Below are positions 17,105 to 26,872 of a stretch of 64,000 nt of DNA, piece by piece; position 1 is the first letter of the stretch, and each line of letters starts with the position of its first letter. Location: NCBI GenBank assembly GCA_022652945.1, contig JALCRV010000002.1, positions 124,001 to 188,000 on the forward strand, written 5' to 3'. The position numbers and the translations under genes are program-made. The notes below the pieces were generated by a model. That model saw only the letters and a list, made by a program, of their open reading frames with translations, had not been told where the DNA came from and did no database searches. Source of the DNA: Bacilli bacterium. GTDB taxonomy: Bacteria; Bacillota_I; Bacilli_A; RFN20; CAG-288.

Positions 17105-17956
17105 ATGAAAGACATCGGAAAGATTATCTACGAAAGAAGGAAAGAACTTAGGATGACGCAGTCCGCCTTAGCTGAAGAATTAGATGTGTCATCTAAAACG
17201 GTGAGCCGCTGGGAATTGGATGAGGCTATCCCTGAAACTGAGATGATTCCTTACTTGGCGAAGGCCCTGAATTTGAAAATAGAAGATTTCTTTGATCCTG
17301 AAGATGCGGTCTTAAATAAAAAAGAAGACGTCAAAGAAGGTGAGAATAAAAGACTGAGATTCAAAAAGTGGTGCTTGGTTGCTGATATTGTTTCGCCTTT
17401 AAGCATCTTTCTGACTGCGCTTGGGCTTGGCTTAAATGCGACATCTCTGACCTCGTCTTTAATCTTGATTATCTTTGGTATTCTGCTTTTCGTTTGTTCC
17501 GTCCTGCTGATTGTTTTAGCGCGGATGGATTTCACCTCTTACTACAAGAAAAAATACCGCGAGAGCGAATATCGCGAGGAAGATTTAAGATCTTTACTGC
17601 TGTATCAAGGAATTACTTTTACTGCCTTGCTTGTCTTTTTGACGAGCTTTTGGGAAAATCTCTTCCAGGACGCTATTTTTTATCAATATCAAAGCATTAG
17701 TTATAACAACATTATCTGGATCTTGATTTTGGTGTCCCTGAGTCTTCTGACGGCTTTTTTGCTTTTGAAGGGTTTCCAACGTGGATTGGACTTAACTTCA
17801 CATAAAGCTAAGGCGTTTTTGATTACAATGATTTGTCTGCTGTTAAGCGTCATCGGTTTTGGTTTTAATCCTCATCCGGTCTTTTTTCAAATCGGCTACG
17901 ATCTTGCTCCGGGAGTGACCCTCGCGGAAATTTTCCTCTTCCGTAACTTAAAATAA
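17105..17956 (+). CDS. membrane-bound XRE-family regulator
   Basis: Residues 1-65 are a clear XRE/Cro helix-turn-helix (MTQSALAEELDVSSKTVSRWE). After a charged linker, the remaining ~200 residues form about five membrane helices (for example ILIIFGILLFVCSVLLIVLA and IIWILILVSLSLLTAFLLL). The architecture suggests a DNA-binding protein tethered to the membrane, perhaps sensing membrane state, but no ligand can be inferred. An AAAGGAG ribosome site precedes the ATG. It stands alone and converges on the lipoprotein gene through a shared terminator. Two other XRE-membrane proteins occur in this window (33.8 and 51.5 kb). Confidence 0.82.
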   Translation: MKDIGKIIYERRKELRMTQSALAEELDVSSKTVSRWELDEAIPETEMIPYLAKALNLKIEDFFDPEDAVLNKKEDVKEGENKRLRFKKWCLVADIVSPLSIFLTALGLGLNATSLTSSLILIIFGILLFVCSVLLIVLARMDFTSYYKKKYRESEYREEDLRSLLLYQGITFTALLVFLTSFWENLFQDAIFYQYQSISYNNIIWILILVSLSLLTAFLLLKGFQRGLDLTSHKAKAFLITMICLLLSVIGFGFNPHPVFFQIGYDLAPGVTLAEIFLFRNLK

Positions 17957-17960
17957 CGGT

Positions 17961-17996
17961 AAAAAAGGGCTCGGGATGTTTTACCCGAGTCCTTTA
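17961..17996. terminator. bidirectional terminator between convergent genes
   Basis: A 9-bp stem (17967-17975 with 17984-17992, one G-T pair) and an 8-nt loop. A six-A run on the left gives a T-run on the minus strand; a shorter T-run lies on the right. It serves both the XRE gene and the lipoprotein gene. Confidence 0.85.
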
Positions 17997-18021
17997 TGAT
18001 GATTTTCTCAGCTTATTAAGC

Positions 18022-19878
18022 TTACTTTTTAATGAAACGGAAAACCAGAGAGAGATTGTCTTTCGGCCAGTGGGTCGATAAAGAGTATTGCACGTGAGGA
18101 GAAGAGGTATCCGTTTCATCGTAGGCGTAATTGAATAAATAATCAGCTTCTTTATAGATGGTCTTATTACCGAAGACGTAATAATAACCATCAATGCCGA
18201 CCGTGATTGCTTTCTCGCTGATTTCTTCCCCCTGATAGCCGGTGACAGTAGCTAGAGTATCGATCGCGGAAGTGGTGTCATTGAAGACTTTGAAAACCAC
18301 GGTGACTTTCTTGGCGACGATGGCGTAAATGGTTCGGGCTGTCGAAACGTCGAGCGGGAATTGCACCGTCTTCAGATAAGTCGTGGTATCCGTCGAATCG
18401 ATTCCTTGGACGAAACGGGAAATCTTATATGCACCGCTTTCGGTTGTGAAGGCGGTAGAACTTAAGAATGAAACAGCCGTCGAAGAAACCAAAGTTGAGG
18501 AAGCGGCGTTCTTGCCGGATTCCGCATAGATTGAAGTGGTGGAGGAAGCGCCTAAAGACAAAGCAGTCCCGTAAGGATCGGCAAATCCGATGGTCAAAGG
18601 GTAATCTAAGATGAAATAAGCATAGATATCCAATCCGGCTTCCTGCACAGTGTAGGTTTTCTGATTAGTGAGGTAAGTGGTCGGGATGCCGGTGGTGCCA
18701 TCGACAGCGGAAGCGAAGCCTTCGAACGAATAATGCTGCGAGGCCGTCAGAGACGGAATTTCCGCACTCAGATCAATCTGGCTTCCAGGAATCAAAGTGT
18801 TAAAAGCCTTAACAAAGACTTTGTTTGTCGCATCATCGGAGAAAACTTTATAAATGTTGATGACCGGATCATCTGACCATAAAGCGGTTAGGCTGACATT
18901 GTTGGCAGGCATCGTAAGGAATTGGAACTTAGTCGTCAAATCAGTGATATCAGTGTACCAGCCATTGAAGAACTTGCCGGCTTGAACAAACTTGGACCGA
19001 TCGAGGACCGGAGCGGTGATGCCATCGGCATCTTCAGCCGGAGCGGCGATGGTCTCGCCTTCAAACCTACCGATTGTCGGCAAAGTATAACCATCCACTT
19101 TGGTATCGAAGGAAATCGTGAATTTTTCAAGGAATTTTGCATAAATCGTAGTAGAAGCGCTCGGCATCGACTCGAAATTGAATTGGGTCTTAAAGGCGCT
19201 ATCAGTATACCAAGCATCAAACTTAAAACCGGTGCCCTTGGTTAACTTGGACATATCGATTAAGTCAGCAGGAATCTTCTCTCCGGCTTTGATTTGTACA
19301 GAAGCAATCTCGTAGCCGGGAACGTTAGTGACAAAACTTAAAGTCGGCCAGGCGTTATAGTGAGCCGTGAGAGTCAAATCATCCGAAGGGAAGTAACGGG
19401 AAGTATATTCGGTGCCATCCGCTTTAAACCAGCCGCCAAATTCGGCTTTATCCTTGCTAGGAGTCGGGAAGCTTTCGGGGATTTCCTGACCTTGGACACC
19501 TTCGAAAACTGTTTTAGCACCGGTGGCGAAAACCCCGTCTCCGGCGCTTAAGGTGATACGGACGTCTTTAAGGAAATCAGCGTAGAGTACTAAATCAGAA
19601 TATGGAATATAATTGACAGGCACGACAGCATCCGAAAAATCAGCTTTGGAGTGCCAGCCGTTAAAGGTAAAATCGGTTTTCGTTTCATAGCCAGTTAGTT
19701 TGGTCTTGAGATCTTCTTTTTCCGCAATCTTAGTTCCCGAAGTGCCTTCCAAGGTACCTAAGAGGGTTGTTCCGTCATAAAAAGAAATCTTCCCATTGAA
19801 GGTGGAAGCTTGGCACGAAGCCAAAACTGATAACAAACTAGCTGCGATAACTAAGGAAAGTACAGTTTGCTTCTTCAT
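18022..19878 (-). CDS. lipoprotein with InlB B-type (Listeria-Bacteroides) repeats
   Basis: A 618-aa surface lipoprotein. The signal peptide ends in the lipobox LASC, so the mature protein is anchored by a lipidated Cys at about residue 22. It is built of beta-grasp repeats of the Listeria-Bacteroides/InlB-B type, with recurring GW cores: FNGWHSKADF, FGGWFKADG, FDAWYTDSAF and FNGWYTDITD, each followed by a Leu-Thr-Ala-style strand. The second half keeps a similar strand pattern but less clear repeats. The start at 19878 is fixed by an AAAGGA ribosome site and the signal peptide. TTCCAA-17-TATAAT upstream is a likely promoter. It is probably an adhesin or spacer-like wall protein; the ligand is unknown. 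Confidence 0.85.
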   Translation of the reverse strand: MKKQTVLSLVIAASLLSVLASCQASTFNGKISFYDGTTLLGTLEGTSGTKIAEKEDLKTKLTGYETKTDFTFNGWHSKADFSDAVVPVNYIPYSDLVLYADFLKDVRITLSAGDGVFATGAKTVFEGVQGQEIPESFPTPSKDKAEFGGWFKADGTEYTSRYFPSDDLTLTAHYNAWPTLSFVTNVPGYEIASVQIKAGEKIPADLIDMSKLTKGTGFKFDAWYTDSAFKTQFNFESMPSASTTIYAKFLEKFTISFDTKVDGYTLPTIGRFEGETIAAPAEDADGITAPVLDRSKFVQAGKFFNGWYTDITDLTTKFQFLTMPANNVSLTALWSDDPVINIYKVFSDDATNKVFVKAFNTLIPGSQIDLSAEIPSLTASQHYSFEGFASAVDGTTGIPTTYLTNQKTYTVQEAGLDIYAYFILDYPLTIGFADPYGTALSLGASSTTSIYAESGKNAASSTLVSSTAVSFLSSTAFTTESGAYKISRFVQGIDSTDTTTYLKTVQFPLDVSTARTIYAIVAKKVTVVFKVFNDTTSAIDTLATVTGYQGEEISEKAITVGIDGYYYVFGNKTIYKEADYLFNYAYDETDTSSPHVQYSLSTHWPKDNLSLVFRFIKK

Positions 19879-20163
19879 AGTTAATCCTTTATTGGAATTA
19901 TTATATATTAACTGAGACCGTTTTGGAAACGAAAAAAAGCAGAAAGGGCCTTGAGGATGTTTCAAAAGCACTTGATTTTCCCGAATTAACCTTTTTGGAA
20001 ATTTTAAAAAAGAGATTTTTGGGCAAAATGTTTTTTAGGGGCTTTTTTTAAAAATGCTGGTTGATTTGCAAGGGAAAGGCATCTGTTTTCCATACAAACC
20101 AGACGTTCTGTCTATTCAGTTTTTTAGCGAGGGTGCTATTTTAAAAAAAGTGGGTAAGTATTT

Positions 20164-20730
20164 ATGAACTTTATTGTCGAAGAAAGAAATCAACGGGTGT
20201 TCTCCGCCTGCTTTCTGATTTTAATCGGCATTCTTATGTGTCTTTTCACTTCGTTCTCCGCCGGAGTCTTCGTCATCGTCTGCGGTGTGATGTGCATCGT
20301 CTTCGGTTGTTTATATGTCGGCGCTTATTTTGCAACTCTGCTCATCCATGACCCTTACCTTTTGATGAGAGGCTTCTTCCTTTTGCTTTTGGGCTCCTGC
20401 ATACTCTCGGATCCGGGTGTCTTCCTTTATGTTGTCGTCTTCGCTACTTCTTTATTCATGATGTTTATGGGAGTGGAAGAGTTGGCATATGCCGTCGATC
20501 TAGCTAAACTGCACGTGAAAAACTGGTGGATTGATCTTCTTTATTCCATTTTGTCCTTAGGCTTAGGCATCGGAATAATCGTGGTCGAATATACCGGCGG
20601 GAATTCATTAGCGATGGTCGTGACGATGGCGGGTGCTTTCTTAATCTTCGAAGGTGTCTTTGAACTTGTGATGATTTATGGACTGCATCGAGATTATAGA
20701 AAAACGGTGAAGTTCTTCGAGCAAGAATAA
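20164..20730 (+). CDS. HdeD/DUF308-like membrane protein
   Basis: A 188-aa protein made almost wholly of six membrane helices, arranged as repeated short pairs, as in the DUF308 (HdeD-like) family. Examples are FLILIGILMCLFTSFSAGVF and DLLYSILSLGLGIGIIV. HdeD itself is tied to acid resistance in enteric bacteria; that role should not be carried over here. The ATG has only a weak GGGTAAG site upstream. It is a single gene ended by a bidirectional terminator. Confidence 0.7.
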   Translation: MNFIVEERNQRVFSACFLILIGILMCLFTSFSAGVFVIVCGVMCIVFGCLYVGAYFATLLIHDPYLLMRGFFLLLLGSCILSDPGVFLYVVVFATSLFMMFMGVEELAYAVDLAKLHVKNWWIDLLYSILSLGLGIGIIVVEYTGGNSLAMVVTMAGAFLIFEGVFELVMIYGLHRDYRKTVKFFEQE

Positions 20731-20733
20731 ATT

Positions 20734-20773
20734 AAAAAGGCGGAATCAGGATTAAGGTGATTCCGCTTTTTTT
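20734..20773. terminator. bidirectional terminator
   Basis: A 9-bp stem, GCGGAATCA (20740-20748) with TGATTCCGC (20758-20766), flanked by A-run and T-run. It lies between the HdeD-like gene and the convergent DUF2871 gene. Confidence 0.88.
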
Positions 20774-21203
20774 ATGCTTTCTTTTCGGCTTTCGGACAGA
20801 ATACTTTAAACAGAGCGATAAAGAGAAAAACCAGTCCGACGGTGATTCCTAGATGGCCAAGCCCGCTGAAGGTGGATAGCAAAGTATCAATTCCTTTGGC
20901 CAGGGTAACTTGCTCAACCATCAGGATGCCTCTAACCAGCATCATCACGACAGTCCACGGCAAGGCGATATTATGGATAATGAAGAAAATCTTGAATTGT
21001 TTATTTTCCTTAAGCCCGCTGTCTTTGGCGAATAAGGCTAGTATCAGGTAGAGAAACATCCCGAGAACGAAGAAGTGGACGTGAAGATAACTGAGAGGTG
21101 TTAATCCGGTGAAATTGTTCCATTTGGTGAACTCTCGATCGAAGACTCCTAAGGCGATAGCACTAAAAGCGTAAATTGCAGCGGTTTTAAGAAGCTTTTT
21201 CAT
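20772..21203 (-). CDS. DUF2871 family membrane protein
   Basis: A 143-aa protein with four membrane helices and a conserved YLHVHFFVLGMFLYLILALF segment that matches the DUF2871 family. Its histidines within membrane helices resemble heme- or metal-binding membrane proteins, but no function is established. It is the third gene of the TetR operon and overlaps the gene before it by 17 bases, so the pair is translated together. Its stop codon touches the T-run of the downstream terminator. Confidence 0.75.
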   Translation of the reverse strand: MKKLLKTAAIYAFSAIALGVFDREFTKWNNFTGLTPLSYLHVHFFVLGMFLYLILALFAKDSGLKENKQFKIFFIIHNIALPWTVVMMLVRGILMVEQVTLAKGIDTLLSTFSGLGHLGITVGLVFLFIALFKVFCPKAEKKA

Positions 21204-21885
21204 TTTGGTCGATTCCTTTCATTTTTTGTAATTCTTTTCTTTGAGCCATAAACCCGATGAGGATTGTCCAGACGTAAGCGCAAGTCTTCGGAATCATTAG
21301 GCTTCCGACCCAGCTGACTTGCTCAGCCCAGATGACCACCGGGATATAGAAACCAAAACTCAAAATTATCGTCAAGGCCATGAAGCGGAAATCCTTATCC
21401 TCTTTGGCTTTTAAGGCGAAGAGGACAATGATCTCGATTCCCATTAAAGCGAAGGGGATATTCCGGTAGATGCCCCAACTCAAGGGAGCATCGAGGGATG
21501 TCCATTTATTCTCAGGGAAACAGCAGAGAATCACCCTCGCTAAGCCCAAAGCCCAGATGGAGATATCTAAATATCTCTGGCCTTTGATTTCATATCTCAT
21601 CCGATAGATGTAGAAAAGGATAAGGTAGAAGATGGTCATCGTGATCGAGGTGATAAGTTTCCCGATACCCAAGCTGACCACGTTAGCGTCGATCCCCGTT
21701 CCCCAGAGAGCAATTAAACGTGGAATCAGATGGAAACTGTCGCCGCTTCCTAGGACCACCGCCATAATCCCAAACCAGCGGTACTGGTCCCACTTTTTGC
21801 TTTTCACGATCATAATAATTCCCAAGGGAATGACCCCGAGAAGATAAAAAGCATCGAAGATTGTCTCACCGATCGCTTGTCCCAT
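21187..21885 (-). CDS. multi-pass membrane protein of unknown function
   Basis: A 232-aa protein with about seven membrane helices. Conserved-looking features include GSGDSFHLIPR near residue 47 and WAEQVSW near 190, but I cannot place it in a named family. It is encoded directly after tetR (two bases apart) and overlaps the DUF2871 gene, so all three form one operon. A TetR-controlled two-protein membrane unit suggests an efflux or stress-response role; this is inference. Confidence 0.7.
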   Translation of the reverse strand: MGQAIGETIFDAFYLLGVIPLGIIMIVKSKKWDQYRWFGIMAVVLGSGDSFHLIPRLIALWGTGIDANVVSLGIGKLITSITMTIFYLILFYIYRMRYEIKGQRYLDISIWALGLARVILCCFPENKWTSLDAPLSWGIYRNIPFALMGIEIIVLFALKAKEDKDFRFMALTIILSFGFYIPVVIWAEQVSWVGSLMIPKTCAYVWTILIGFMAQRKELQKMKGIDQNEKAS

Positions 21886-21887
21886 AA

Positions 21888-22451
21888 TTATTCATTCTCC
21901 TTTTTATAGATAATTCTTCTTACCATCTCTTCTAAAGCTTTCATCTCATCTTTTTTCTCTAGGTAGCTGTAAAGCAAAGAGTCGAAGGTCAGATCGATGA
22001 AGGCTTCTTCATCTAAAGTCATAAAGGCGTCTTTTCTGACCAGAGGATCTTGCTCCAAGGCTTCTTTCATCTTCTCTTTGATGGCATTGCGACTGTGGTT
22101 TTTCTTTTCCTGGGCTTCTTTGAGATTCTTAGCTTCGAAAACGAAAGAATGGGAAGTAAAGAAACCTGGGTATTTTCTCTCTCCTTCCTTTAAAGCCTCG
22201 TAAAGGAAATGCAGATAAGGGATAAACCCAGCTTCGGGGGTCTTTTGACTGGAGAAGATATCCTTAAATACGCTTTCAACGCTGGCTTGGACTAACTGAT
22301 CCTTAGAGGTGAAGTAATGATAGATCGATCCGACAGAAATCTTTAGGAAGGTTGCTAAGGATCGCATATTAAGTAAAGCGAGGGAATTCTTTGAGACGAA
22401 TTCCGACGCACCTTTCAGGATTTCTTCTTTTGATGTGACAACAGTATTCAT
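21888..22451 (-). CDS. TetR-family transcriptional repressor
   Basis: A 187-aa TetR/AcrR regulator. The N-terminal DNA-binding domain includes the recognition region ISVGSIYHYFTSKDQLV near residues 35-52. The C-terminal ligand domain is helical and divergent. It is the first gene of a three-gene operon with two membrane proteins. A palindrome directly downstream of its -10 box is the expected autoregulatory operator. The inducer cannot be inferred. Confidence 0.9.
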   Translation of the reverse strand: MNTVVTSKEEILKGASEFVSKNSLALLNMRSLATFLKISVGSIYHYFTSKDQLVQASVESVFKDIFSSQKTPEAGFIPYLHFLYEALKEGERKYPGFFTSHSFVFEAKNLKEAQEKKNHSRNAIKEKMKEALEQDPLVRKDAFMTLDEEAFIDLTFDSLLYSYLEKKDEMKALEEMVRRIIYKKENE

Positions 22452-22465
22452 CTACGCCCCCATAT

Positions 22466-22506
22466 TGAACAACGTTCACTTTAAACGATTGTCCCTTCTT
22501 TGTCAA
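22466..22506 (-). promoter_or_regulatory. promoter and operator of the TetR operon
   Basis: Reading the minus strand: TTGACA (22506-22501), a 17-nt spacer, then TAAAGT (22483-22478). The perfect palindrome TGAACAACGTTCA (22466-22478) begins in the last base of the -10 box and covers the start site, the usual place for a TetR operator. Confidence 0.8.
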
Positions 22507-22674
22507 CTGAAAAGCTCTTAATCAACAGGGTAAATATATTCTTGACAAAAAAGAGCTAAATTGTTGCTGGATCTTTGATGCCTATTATCCTGAAAAAGCC
22601 TTGAAGCAGGAATAAATGGCACTTTTAGCGTGACTTTTTACAGTGAATATAAAATGTCGAAATCATTATGCCTG

Positions 22675-22706
22675 TATCAAAATCTGATACCTTGCAACTT
22701 TATACT
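22675..22706 (+). promoter_or_regulatory. palindrome-plus-(-10) element upstream of the small HTH gene
   Basis: TATCAAAATCTGATA (22675-22689), extendable by one base pair on each side, lies 11 nt upstream of TATACT (22701-22706), with no -35 box. The same arrangement recurs at 53624-53655. An activator-dependent promoter is inferred. Confidence 0.5.
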
Positions 22707-22720
22707 TGCCTTGTATCGCT

Positions 22721-22969
22721 ATGAAAAGAAAACTGTCCAAGACGGAAATCGTCCTTTCCTTATATACGGGGCTTATGGATGGCAAGGAAATTGCCATGGA
22801 TGAGTTTTGCTCGAACTCTTCGATATCTGTCCCGACTTTTAAAAGATACATCCAGGAGATCAGGTCTTTCTTATCTATTCCCATCTGCCTTATGAATTGC
22901 TTTACTGCCGGACGGATAAGGTTTATAAATTCCGCTACTCGGGAACAAACTAAAAAAGCCAACATCTAA
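22721..22969 (+). pseudogene. frameshifted small HTH protein, paralogue of the gene at 50.9 kb
   Basis: The first ~50 residues match the intact 73-aa protein encoded at 50861-51082 (shared core FKRYI.EIR.FL preceded by DEFCS/NEFCS). After RSFL (about 22873) the frame runs on into unrelated sequence. In the -1 frame, from 22873 to a TAA at 22951-22953, the sequence ELLYCRTDKVYKF aligns with EIVYSQKDNSYSM of the paralogue. This is a frameshift; no slippery heptamer is seen. The ATG at 22721 is chosen because it aligns with the paralogue start; TTG at 22706 overlaps the -10 box. No ribosome site is visible. Confidence 0.65.
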
Positions 22970-23004
22970 GCTGAATTCCGATTATTTAGGAAAAAATTCT
23001 TTCT

Positions 23005-23913
23005 TTAGAAGGAAGTGTAATAAGGAGCGTTAAAAGCGCCTTGGTAGATTTTTAACGTATAAGCATCCCCGATCTGATAACTGGTGTAAGTATCAAGACT
23101 AACACCCATTCTGACAGTTTTTTGCTGATTTTTTTCCAAAACGAAATAATAACTGGTGCCGCCGCGATATACGTAACGGGTGTCTTTATCTTTAATCGTA
23201 AAGATTTCTTCCGTCGGGGTGGAATTATCGAAGGCGAAATTCCAGCTGGAGGCGTACGCCCAGCCTCCGAAGAAAAAGACTGTGTAGGCGAAGAGGCTAT
23301 AAAAAGCAATCAGTCCTTTAACTCCTAAGGGGCTTTTGGTTTCTTTCAAAGATGGGAAGAGTTCCTGATGAGCTATGATCAGGTAAAGAAAAAGGGAACC
23401 GAAGACTAAACTGACGATTAAAGACGGAAGCCAGAAATAGAAATAATCGGAAAGGTATTTGATCTCATCATCGGCGAAAAGAATGAGGGCAATTAAAAGA
23501 GAACCCAATCCGCAGCAGACCGGGGAAGTGACATTGCTAGAACGCGAGAATAACAGGCGGAAAGCGGCGTAACTTAAAAAGACTAAAGGAAGGATCGAGG
23601 CGACCAGAATCCGCAAGCGAAAACTCTTAAAAAACAAGCTGCCGAATAAAGTCAGGACCGTCAGGATATAGATAATGATGCCGTCGAGTTTTATCGGCTT
23701 CTTATTGCGGGAGTTGAAGATAATAAGGCCTAAAAGAGCCGAAAATAAGGTGTAGTCGATAAGAAAAAACCAGAGGGTTTTCCGAAAAGGCTTTAAAGCT
23801 GGTAAGACCGAAAGCAAAAAAATCAAAGCTAAAACCGCAAGGGTCGAGATACTTAACCAGTTTATCGGCCTTTTGATATTGTGGTTTGGGTTCTTCTTTT
23901 CCTTATCATCCAT
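23005..23913 (-). CDS. multi-pass membrane protein of unknown function
   Basis: About 302 aa: a charged, Lys-rich N-terminus, then eight hydrophobic helices to about residue 215, then a ~75-residue soluble C-terminal domain rich in Tyr and Thr (YRGGTSYYFVL, YTSYQIGDAYTLKIYQG). I do not recognise the family. The ATG at 23913 follows a GGGAGG site 12 nt upstream; a start at 23937 would place that site inside the coding sequence. It is transcribed separately from the glycan operon that ends upstream. Confidence 0.6.
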   Translation of the reverse strand: MDDKEKKNPNHNIKRPINWLSISTLAVLALIFLLSVLPALKPFRKTLWFFLIDYTLFSALLGLIIFNSRNKKPIKLDGIIIYILTVLTLFGSLFFKSFRLRILVASILPLVFLSYAAFRLLFSRSSNVTSPVCCGLGSLLIALILFADDEIKYLSDYFYFWLPSLIVSLVFGSLFLYLIIAHQELFPSLKETKSPLGVKGLIAFYSLFAYTVFFFGGWAYASSWNFAFDNSTPTEEIFTIKDKDTRYVYRGGTSYYFVLEKNQQKTVRMGVSLDTYTSYQIGDAYTLKIYQGAFNAPYYTSF

Positions 23914-24002
23914 CTTCTGATCTATCCTCCCTGGCAAATATTATTATAAGGCCAATTAAGAGTGTTCAAAGAAAAGATAAACGATATACGAAAATGTTTT
24001 TT

Positions 24003-25319
<1,317 letters not shown>

Positions 25320-26870
25320 TCAGTCCTCCTTTATAAATTCTAAGAATGCGACATCGTTGCTCTTAATCGTAAGCTCGACTTCGGTGGTCTGTTCTTTTTC
25401 CTGCACAGGGAGTTTTTCTCTTTTTAAACGGCTTTTCTCTTTGATCGCTTCGACTTCCTTTAAAGTCAGGTTGCTCTTCCTCCCGCCTTTTTCCCATAAG
25501 GCTTTCGGATTCGTATGCATATCATCGATCCGAGAGATGAAAGCCTGGCGATAAGTCCCGTCTAATCTTAGATGGATTTTTTCTTCCTCCTGAGCGTAGT
25601 AATCCTGATCCTGAGAGTAAATCAGGACTTGGATATTCTCTTTCTGACGGAAGAGAGCGTACTCGGTCTTCCCGTCAGTTTTGGCGCTGACTAACCGTTC
25701 AGGGTAGAGGGAAGAAAGAATCTTAAAGGCCCAGAAATTCGGTTTAGGGATCCCGTCGTTATTGATAATGCCGTATCCGCCGTGAAAAGGCTGGTTTAGC
25801 ATAAAGAGCTCCTCGAAGATATCCGAGACGCACCAGAACATATAACCGCTAGTAAGGCTTTGGTTATCCATGACCGACTTAATGACGAAAGCGGAAGAGA
25901 ACTTTTCATCGTGGACTAAAGAACCGAAAGTCGCCATCGAATTCCATTCGGTGATAAATAAAGGGTACTTTCCGGCTTCTTCCTTAGCCTTAAGATCCAT
26001 CTTCGCTAAAGTCCCCCGCTCCCATTTCTTAAATAGATCCGGACGGAAGAAAAGATCAGCCATGACATCCGAAAGCGGCTTCTGCGCTTTGGCATCCGCC
26101 TTAGCCTTTTTCATCATATTAAGGGAATCTTTCATCGTCAGGATATTGCCGAAAGCATCCCCAGGGTAATGGTGAGTTGAAACAAAATCCAAGGGGACGT
26201 GATTCTTCTCGCAGTAAGCGATAAACACCTTGAGCCATTTGCAGGCCGAAGTCGAAGGCCCCCCGACTCTTAAAGAAGAATCGACTTTTTTTATCGCTTT
26301 AGCCGTCGTCTCGTAAAGAGCGAAATAGTCCTCTTGAGACCCGGAAAAGAAACCATCCAGATCCGGTTCATTCCAGACCTCGAAATACCAGCTCTCGACC
26401 TCTTCTTTTCCGTAATAAGAAAGGAGAGAATTAAAGAAAGTCTCAATAAAAGCCGACCATTCCTCGAGGCTTTTAGGCATCGAGGTATTGTTGTTATAAC
26501 GTAAGCCGTACTTGCTCTTTTTAGCTAGAGCGCTCGGCATAAAGGACAGCTCCATAAAAGGCTTCACCCCGGTGGATAAAAGGTTATTCAAGCCGAGAAA
26601 GACCTGATGGAAATTGATTTCCTTTAATTCATTTTTATAGGGCATCATCCCGAATTTGGAAAAATCCGAGAGCCGTTCGTAGACGTTCATGTCATCATCG
26701 AAGATCCCGTGGCAGCGGAGATATTTGATGCCTAGTTCCTCGTGGGCGAACTTAATCTGCTCGATGACATCTTTTCTTAAAAGCTGGAAGAAATGGTCGT
26801 TGCCCATCCCCAGCTGCCAACTGAAATCGGTCGGTTGGCTTAAAGCCTTGGTCTTAATCTCGATTTCCAT
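25320..26870 (-). CDS. GH39 family beta-xylosidase-like glycosidase
   Basis: A 516-aa retaining glycosidase of the GH39 type. The acid/base Glu is in WYFEVWNEPD near residue 166 and the nucleophile in LFITEWNS near 306. SFMPSAL and VSTHHYPGD are further family segments, and a C-terminal beta domain follows the barrel. No signal peptide is present, so it acts on imported xylo-oligosaccharides. The start at 26870 has an AAGGAGG site; the longer frame to 26990 runs back into the GH43 gene. It lies 2 nt downstream of GH43. Confidence 0.88.
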   Translation of the reverse strand: MEIEIKTKALSQPTDFSWQLGMGNDHFFQLLRKDVIEQIKFAHEELGIKYLRCHGIFDDDMNVYERLSDFSKFGMMPYKNELKEINFHQVFLGLNNLLSTGVKPFMELSFMPSALAKKSKYGLRYNNNTSMPKSLEEWSAFIETFFNSLLSYYGKEEVESWYFEVWNEPDLDGFFSGSQEDYFALYETTAKAIKKVDSSLRVGGPSTSACKWLKVFIAYCEKNHVPLDFVSTHHYPGDAFGNILTMKDSLNMMKKAKADAKAQKPLSDVMADLFFRPDLFKKWERGTLAKMDLKAKEEAGKYPLFITEWNSMATFGSLVHDEKFSSAFVIKSVMDNQSLTSGYMFWCVSDIFEELFMLNQPFHGGYGIINNDGIPKPNFWAFKILSSLYPERLVSAKTDGKTEYALFRQKENIQVLIYSQDQDYYAQEEEKIHLRLDGTYRQAFISRIDDMHTNPKALWEKGGRKSNLTLKEVEAIKEKSRLKREKLPVQEKEQTTEVELTIKSNDVAFLEFIKED

Positions 26871-26872
26871 TT

